Part shown: positions 57,708 through 64,000 of the stretch, in pieces
Position numbering within the stretch: position 1 is the stretch's first letter
How the letters are laid out: every line of letters begins with the position of its first letter
Source: Acheta domesticus
Lineage: Eukaryota > Arthropoda > Insecta > Orthoptera > Gryllidae
Reading direction: 5' to 3'
Assembly: GCA_031308135.1 (NCBI GenBank)
Contig: JAHLJT010000631.1
Span: 196,654,685 to 196,718,684 of the forward strand
DNA: 64,000 nt
Made by a program: the position numbers and the translations under genes
Notes under the pieces: model-generated
Told to the model about the DNA's origin: nothing
Seen by the model: only the letters and a program-made list of their open reading frames with translations
Database searches by the model: none

Positions 57708-58775
57708 AGCAGACTTAAAGTTGAGCAGACTCTTGAGTGTAATCTATTAAACTTTTCTTCTCCCTTCAAACATAAACTTAGGTAAATTACATCTGTGAGT
57801 CGGCCGTAACGAAATATTTAACGAGTGTACTTCTGTAACCCTCAAACATGATGTAGAAGATATCTGGATGTTGAAAGTTCTGTAAAATGGCTCTCTGCAG
57901 GTAAAAATTTTAGATGAACTATTATCTGCTAGTCCAAGAATATGACAGCCACGATCCGGCGTTAAGCAAGCATTGCTACGAATTACCGGATACTACCATT
58001 GTCCACCATCGCGGAGCTCTATCTGACCCAGCTTTCATTATGAGACTCACATCGTTTTCGAGTCGCATTGTGTTCACCAGGCTATTAATTAGATAGTATG
58101 ATGACCAGGGGAAAATTGTGGCCAGGGTAGAATCGCAACAGGTATAATGGGATCCTTCCGTTCTGCTTGTTATTAATTTAAATTTAACATTGCTAATATT
58201 AAGCTTCTCTGTCAACTTCTACAGAGGGGTGCGATAGTTAGCAAGCTTAAATTTTGCAATTGCAAGAGATAATGTTGACAAAGGTTCGTGTCAACATTAT
58301 CTCTTTTCCTAATGAATTTACAATGTTTTTATTACAGACGTTAAATTACATTTTGTGGCATGACAAAAGTATATTGGTAATTGCTTTCTGACTAGAATTC
58401 CACTGAATTCTTGTTTTAAAAAGAACGATTAATAAGAAATACCTATTCTTGAAGTAGAAATACTTGTCCGCCGTCTTTAGCTGCAACTCATTTTTTCTAG
58501 TGCTCCTAATGGATGACGGGCTGAAAAATTATTAACGAATTTCGGCAGTGGCCTTTCGTTGCTCTGTTTGTTTGCGTTAAGTCGATAAAACAGAACTTCG
58601 AAAATAACTACAAAGGCTGGATTATAGATAACGGCTGGATACAGGGCTAATGTAGCATTAGAGCTGTATCGTATTCTACCCATGTATACTGTTAACAACT
58701 AGTTATTGTAAAACATTTGTTTACCAATTACGTATCGTATTGTAAAATATTAATTAAGTGACAACTATGTTTTTA
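57708..58775. other. AT-rich DNA with one clear hairpin
   Basis: Nothing coding was recognised. The hairpin at 58,265-58,304 is listed separately. Confidence 0.4.
58265..58304. other. Perfect 15-bp hairpin, 10-nt loop
   Basis: AGAGATAATGTTGAC (58,265-58,279) is the exact reverse complement of 58,290-58,304. The loop is aaaggttcgt. Confidence 0.9.
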
Positions 58776-58779
58776 ATTT

Positions 58780-59175
58780 TCGGCGCCGACCGAATTTACC
58801 GATCCAGACTTACATGACGGCATTCCGTTGTATTCCCCCATCACGTTACAGCCCTAGTCGAGACAACCTCTAAGTTCCTGGCATGTGTGCTACTGTAGAG
58901 CGTGTAACGGTGTGTTAGTAAAGAGGAAGAAAGGACAAGGAAGAGGAAGGAAATGTCTCGCTCAGACCGTGGTCCATTTCTTAGGATACTTCTTCGGTAT
59001 TTGCCTGATGTTGATAGGAGAACCCACGGAAAACTCCCTTTCAGAGCACCCGACCGCTAGAATTCTCTTCCAGACAGTGGCTGGATTCGACCTAGCTATC
59101 TAGCTTCCGTTGAAAACCCGCCGCGGTCGGGATTCGAACCCTAGAACCTCCCGGTCAGAAATGCTCCAGAGACAG
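58780..59175 (-). repeat. SINE family S1, copy G (minus strand), best B box
   Basis: Read on minus: GGTTCGAATCCCGACC (B box, near 59,130), then agctaggtcgaatcc, actgtctggaagagaattct, a shortened gagttttccgtgggttctcc, and tcttcctcttccttgtcc near 58,935. These match copies A and C in order. The A-box region is decayed or overlapped by the GA-rich tract. Confidence 0.75.
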
Positions 59176-59410
59176 CGGCAGAGAGAGCGAGAGAGAAAGA
59201 GCGAGAGAGAAAGAGTGAGAAAGAAAGAGCGAGAGAGAAAGAGTGAGAGAGAAAGAGAGGGAGAGAAAGAGCGAGATAGAGCGAGATAGGGCGAGATAGA
59301 GTGAGTGAGCGAGATAGAGCGAGAATGCAAGATGGAGCAACAGAGCGAGATTGAGCGAGAGAGAGAAATCAAGAGAGAGAGAGAAAGAGCGAGAGAAAGA
59401 GAGAAGAGCA
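59173..59410 (+). repeat. GA-rich microsatellite (GAGAGAAAGAGC-type)
   Basis: A purine-only run of GAGA, GAAAGAGC and GATAGAGC words. It abuts the tRNA-like head of SINE copy G. Confidence 0.9.
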
Positions 59411-59557
59411 GTCGTGACAGGACAGAATTAAAGGGGGCGTAGCATGTACAAAGCGAGGGGGCATGGCCGTGGGGACTGGGCGGGGCGGACGGAGCGAAGA
59501 GAGCCTGCAGAGCAGAGCAGAGCGCATGGGAGTGGATGAGAGCGGTCGCGGCGGGTG

Positions 59558-59596
59558 GCAGGTGGACGCTGGGGCTTAGCGCTCCCAGATGAGACG
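59558..59596. repeat. 39-bp shared GC-rich block, copy 2
   Basis: See 55,883-55,921. Matching continues weakly at 59,616 (catgcgaagcgtcg). Confidence 0.9.
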
Positions 59597-59989
59597 CCGT
59601 GCAAGAGTGCAGCTCCATGCGAAGCGTCGGGGGACAGAAAGAGGATGCGCCCGATGCAGGTATTCTGTTCAACATGCAACACGACTCGCAGCATCAAGGA
59701 AAGTACGTCGTGTGATACAGTTATCGCATAATACTAAAACTAATGTACAGAGTTCATCAAAGAGCAAATGCCCATGTGCATTCAGTTGGTTTCGTTTCTC
59801 GATATTTGATTGAAATCCAACATATGATATATCAAACATACGAGTACATATTCAAGATGATATACCATATTTCATATCAAACATAACATTCTATCAACTA
59901 ACGTAACATTAGAAAATCTTTGTGCTTTATTAATTGCTTGAGTGCTCGGTTGGTTTTTGTCATTAAAATGCCCTCCCTCAAGGATGTCA

Positions 59990-60740
59990 CATTAAACATT
60001 CGAAAGATTTTTCAAATGTATAATGTTTTTAAACAAAACCTTGGATTCTACCCTACTGTATATAAATGGCGCATCTCATTTGGATGGGTGAATAAGCAGA
60101 TGTTTCATAAGTATGCGACCAGTTGGTGGGATGTAAACGGAATGGGGACGTCTATATTGTAAAATTCCCAAGAACATTAATAGAACAATAACAAAAAGTA
60201 TTAACTGTGTCAATACCTCATAGCTTTGATGGTTTGTATGAATCTGCAACTGAACTGAAAAGTACGTGTGTATGTATGTATGCATTTGGCATCTTAAAGT
60301 TGAATTAATCCGACTTTTGCCAGCTAGCGGTGTTCCTAGGCCTGTACTTTGTTCTTAATAATTATTCACGCCTGGAAGTAAGGGAAACACATGGAAGAAC
60401 ATGACGTATTCCCTTCACCGTATCTAGCATTCTTGGCTTGTCGTAGATTTTCTTTCAACACAGTGATAGCGAATGATACGATTGGAATGGAAAACTAAGC
60501 TCTATTTTTGCCCCGACCGGGAATCGAATATGAGAATTGGAATGAAAATTCTGCACTTCTAATCACAACATCAAAATGTAAAGCAAAAATTAATAAAACC
60601 AAAATCTACATTTATTTTAGTCAGTAAAGTCACGGGTCCCTTCAATTCTAGCCCTTTTTCCCATAACGGCCCAGCTGCCTTGTTAGTTCCGGCCATGGCT
60701 TTATTGTTATAGTCAGCCCAAGAGGAGGGCATTCTTGAGT
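59990..60740. repeat. Diverged duplicated repeat, left copy, with an insertion
   Basis: It aligns with 61,580-62,030: aaacattcg.a.gatttttcaa, then gaccagttggtg.gat, then ggaatgggga, then attcccaagaacattaat, then ctgcaactgaactg.aaag, then catcaaaa.gtaa, then gctgccttgttag. Positions of about 60,266-60,545 have no counterpart in the right copy. Confidence 0.7.
60266..60545 (-). repeat. Probable SINE-like insertion with B box
   Basis: Absent from the right copy. The minus strand shows ATTCGATTCCCGGTCGGGG near 60,515-60,535, which looks like a Pol III B box. No A box or target duplication is certain. Confidence 0.4.
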
Positions 60741-60894
60741 GTTAGGTTGGCTGTTGGTTTCTCTGTCAGCGAAATCCCTCTCTCAAGGTTGCCGCATGTC
60801 GCCAGGCGACATTGCCGCGAAGGGGATTGCTACAGTGCGGGCCTTATCGGGTCCTGGCGCCGGGGCGGCGCAGCGGCCGGTGAGGTCAGCGTGG

Positions 60895-61579
60895 TGTGTC
60901 ATCCCCTATAGAAGGGTGCCGTGACACAGGGCGTCGTCACGCTCAGGGCATACGGGCGCACTCTGACCGCCTCCCGGGTGTGAACTCTGTACAGTAAGGG
61001 ATGGCCAAACTCACGCCGGGGATGGCAGCAACCCCTAGTGCAAACCGCGAGTCTCCGTCACACTAAGGTTGAGTCAGAATACGCCTTGCTCGAGGGCGGG
61101 TACATAATCAGCGCCCTCGTAGCTAGGCAGTCAGTGGTACACAGCAGTGTTGGGGAGCAGACGTCGAGAGAGCTCCTCGTCGGCAGCGCCTGTGTCGGGG
61201 AGACCAGTTGGGTGGGCCGCCAGCGGCGAAGGCACTACGTAGGACACCTGACCGCGGCTTACGTTTGACGCGGCCCGTTTGGACCGCGGCCCGTTTGGAC
61301 CCTGACCGCGGCCCGTTTGGACAGGCGGGCCGCTAGTGCCGGATCCACTGTGTAGGACTCCTGACCGTGGCCTTCTCGGTCATTAGGGCCGCTGTCTGCG
61401 CCTGCAATCTTCGCGAACGGAACAACACTGCCTTATTGCGACGGAGACGCCGAAGCCGACTGACGCAGGAGCACGTGTGACACGAGGAGCAGGGACCAAC
61501 ATGTGAGCTGGAAAATAAACATACTTGTTAAATCAGAACTACGCGTCTACTTGATCCCTTTATGTCCCGTCGCGACACA
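60895..61579 (+). mobile_element. Probable solo LTR, about 685 bp
   Basis: It begins TGTGTC and ends GACACA, an inverted pair of the TG..CA type. Near the end are AATAAA (61,513) and a short U5-like segment closing in GTCCCGTCGCGACACA. It is GC-rich, unlike its flanks. It carries three copies of GCGGCCCGTTTGGAC at 61,270, 61,286 and 61,308. No internal retroviral-type genes are present and the flanks (cgtgg and catga) are not an exact duplication, so the boundaries are tentative. Confidence 0.4.
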
Positions 61580-62030
61580 CATGAAACGTTCGTTAGATTT
61601 TTGAAATGTGTAATATGTGTTGGGCTTGTACAGTACCACGCAAATGAAGTGCATCGCAGTTGGATGAGCAGTTAGGTAGATGTTCGAAAACTATGCGTCG
61701 CGACCAGTTGGTGTGGCATGAACCGACTTGAGATGGAATGGGGAGCGTAAAATTGCAAAATTTCCAAAGAACATTAATGATTCAAACATTAACACAAAAT
61801 GAATGGTGATTTTCCTGTGCCAAAATATTATAACTTGGTCGCTTAAACGAAGCTGCAACTGCACTGCAAAGTAACCATTGCTATTCTAATTACCCATCAA
61901 AACGTAACGCCACAATGAATAAAACCAAAACCGCCATTTTTCTTTTAGAGCGCAAAGCCAATAGACCCTTTCCTGCTGCCTTGTTAGCTACGCCCGTGGC
62001 CTTGTTGCTATTGTGAGGACAAGGGAATGG
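61580..62030. repeat. Diverged duplicated repeat, right copy
   Basis: Its start coincides with the proposed LTR end. It lacks the 280-bp insertion of the left copy. Confidence 0.7.
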
Positions 62031-62689
62031 CATAACCTCGTCCGGTAAACGCGGCCCCACTTGCGGGCGCGGGCGCGGACGCGGGCGCGTGGCTCGCAAA
62101 GTGACCGCCCGCCCGCCTGCAGGCCGCGCGCTTTGTTGCCAGAGGTCGTTAGGGCGCGCGCCGGGCGAGGCCGCGCGGGTCCGTGGGGCGGAGTGGCCAG
62201 CGAGGGGTCGGGGTCAGAGGAGGCGGGGCGGGTAAGAAATGGAGGGTTGCGGGGAGAGGGAACGGGAACAAATGCGCGAGCGGCACTGGGGAAGGAAAAC
62301 AAATGAAAAATAGTGGGACAAATGAATGTATTTTTGTGATAGAGTGACATATGAAAAGAAAGAAGAGACGACTGACCTCGGTAGGGAATGAGGTAGGAGG
62401 GAAGAGAGAATGAATGTAAGGGAAAACACAAGAAGAAATAAACGGGTAGGTACACCGTAAACTGGCGAACAAAATGGTTTGAATGAAAAATAGGCGAGAA
62501 AACAGGAGAATCTGAACAGCAGAGGACACTGTAAAGAAAAGCTAAAGAGAGTCGATTGTGAGGACAAATGTAAGCGAGAGGTTGCACGTAGGAGAAAGGG
62601 CAAGGAGGACGTAAATAGTCGAGAGCAAAGGGATGGGTCGGAAGGAGAAAAGGGATTAGCGGGGAGGAGGTTCGGCGGGTCGAGCGTGG

Positions 62690-63310
62690 CGGCGTCAAGA
62701 GGAGAAAGAGGGGCGTGGCGAGGCGAGGCGTGGTAAGGCGGCACGGCGAGAAACAGTGGTGGGGGATGGGAAGGGCGGGTCGGGACGCGACGGCGGAGTG
62801 CGGAGAAAGAGCAGCGGGGAGGGGTGGGGTGGGGCGTGGGACGGGCCGCAAGGAGAAAGAGCGGCGGGGGCGGAGTGGAGAGGGGCAGGGCGCGAGGAGA
62901 ACGAGCGGCGTAGCGGAGAGAGCCGTGACGGGGGAAGCCAGGAAGGGGCAGGGTTGAGCAGGGCGGGGCGGGGTGGGGTGGGCGGAGCGGGGAGGCATGG
63001 GGACAAAGAGAGGCGGTGCGGAGCGGGTAGGGGAGGGCCAGGGCGTGGAGGGAGAGAAAGAGCGGGTGGCAAGGGAGGAGGGGAGGGTCAGGGTTGTGCG
63101 GAGCGGGATTGGGCGGGGCGCGAGGAGAAAGAGCGGGGGGCGGGGAAACGGGGGAGGGACAGAGTTGGACGGGTCGGACCGTGGCGGTGGGGGGAGTGGC
63201 AGGGTGGTGGAGCGGGACAGGACGGAGCGGCGGCGCGAGTAGAAAGAGCGGCGGGAGCGGAGTGGGAGGGGTCGGGCGGGGAGAAAGGGTGGCGGGTCTA
63301 GTCTGGGCGG
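62690..63310 (+). repeat. G-rich degenerate minisatellite (GGAGAAAGAGCGGCGGG-type)
   Basis: The motif (g)aggagaaagagcggcggg recurs, more or less changed, near 62,698, 62,800, 62,848, 62,892, 63,050, 63,122, 63,235 and 63,276, separated by gtggggcgggg sequence. The 181-codon Gly/Arg-rich frame and minus-strand Pro/Ser-rich frames are compositional. Confidence 0.8.
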
Positions 63311-64000
63311 GGAAGGCGGGGCGGGGCGCGTCGGAATGAAGGCGTCTGCAGGCTAAGCGCGTTTCCTACGGAGGAAGGTGAGGAGCGGCGCTCCGCTGGG
63401 GCTCCGGCGAATTGGAGGGTTAATAAGATGAGGTCGTCGCCGCTCCGGCGTTCATCGCGTTTAGAGCCCTTCTGCACCGCTGCTCCGCGATTATCGCTTT
63501 CTCATGCCCTCCACTTCAAAAACGCACCGATGCTGCTGCGTTGCCTTCGCTTAACAAACAAGGAGATCCGCACAATTTTCGCAAAGGCGGAAAGTACGAA
63601 ATTTAGCGAAGTAAAATTATCTGAAATAAATGAGCTTGTTCTGACCTCTCGCGGTACGTAAAAGTTTAGTCGGATCAATAAACACGCAACGGAAATACCC
63701 ATTTCAAGCGCAATTTAAAAACGGAAGAACAAGAGAGTCTGAAATGAAGTAGACGAACACATTGTAAAAGTAAAGAAGATACAAATGTATGATTTCATCA
63801 GGGAAGGTTTTGTAATACGTGTTTCGTCAGAACGTTAGTACACGATTGGAATCATACGCACAGGTTGCCTAAACGTCACGAGAGCTTAGAATATTTGTGA
63901 TGTCTGATTCGTCACCGTTTTAAAACGTTTTTAAAAGTCAATTGCAACGCATTCGTCATACTATTACAGAAAATAAAGATAGAAAGAACGTTATTGCCAA
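63311..64000. other. GC-rich then AT-rich DNA, nothing recognised
   Basis: A 77-codon + frame at 63,428-63,661 shows no known motif. Its second half is less biased than the G-rich neighbour, but no evidence supports it as a gene. Confidence 0.35.

Noticed and set aside
57423..57785. A 120-codon + frame with a poly-Asn run
   Set aside because: The run is an AAT microsatellite and the flanks have no motif.
59110..59145. tRNA gene suggested by a perfect B box on the minus strand
   Set aside because: The sequence downstream is SINE S1 core and no cloverleaf can be drawn.
62756..63301. A 181-codon Gly/Arg-rich + frame
   Set aside because: Lies entirely in a G-rich degenerate minisatellite.
1..64000. 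CRISPR array, phage, plasmid or bacterial operon
   Set aside because: No spaced identical direct repeats, no ribosome-binding sites or tightly packed genes; the spliced neuroligin and retrotransposons show eukaryotic DNA.

Overview
The window looks like nuclear DNA of an animal with large introns, most likely an insect. The main evidence is two GC-rich exons on the + strand that join in phase and encode the C-terminal part of the cholinesterase-like domain of a neuroligin, a postsynaptic cell-adhesion protein. The background is AT-rich and full of arthropod-type repeats: jockey, mariner, hAT, Penelope-like and tRNA-derived SINEs. The style of the SINEs suggests Polyneoptera (cockroach, termite, cricket or stick-insect relatives), but that is a weak inference. 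No bacterial operon, CRISPR array, rRNA gene or functional tRNA gene was seen.

Layout. 1-6,568: upstream intron with a tRNA-derived SINE, a 223-bp foldback element, a pyrimidine-rich tract and a GC-rich island. 6,569-6,720: neuroligin exon A. 6,721-24,485: a 17.8-kb intron with a hAT MITE, a deleted mariner, a repeat with about 300-bp internal units, a decayed polypurine tract, a Penelope-like remnant and a SINE that ends about 110 bp before the next acceptor. 24,486-24,607: neuroligin exon B. No further neuroligin exon was recognised in the remaining 39 kb, so that stretch is either one very long intron or holds exons I could not see.

24,608-46,500 carries tandem arrays, a second hAT-like MITE (30,822-31,509), several copies of one tRNA-derived SINE family, strand-biased C-rich or G-rich tracts, and the 3' end of a non-LTR retrotransposon. 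46,500-53,760 is a nested repeat complex. A decayed DDE transposase with a SWIM-like finger is split by an almost full-length jockey-type retrotransposon (46,990-51,642) and by a 227-bp foldback element. A 40-bp minisatellite follows it and is itself split by a second, 5'-truncated jockey-type element. 54,370-55,880 is a C-rich domain centred on about 44 copies of a 12-bp unit. 58,780-62,030 holds another SINE copy, a GA-rich tract, a diverged duplicated repeat and a probable solo LTR. 62,690-63,310 is a G-rich degenerate minisatellite.

The only host gene supported is the neuroligin; nearly everything else is mobile or tandem repeat. The long open frames over the C-rich and G-rich tracts are by-products of stop-free repeats and are not called as genes. 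No clearly new biological system was found. The items most worth a second look are the nested DDE/jockey/foldback complex, the SINE family next to the exon B acceptor, and the 12-bp minisatellite.
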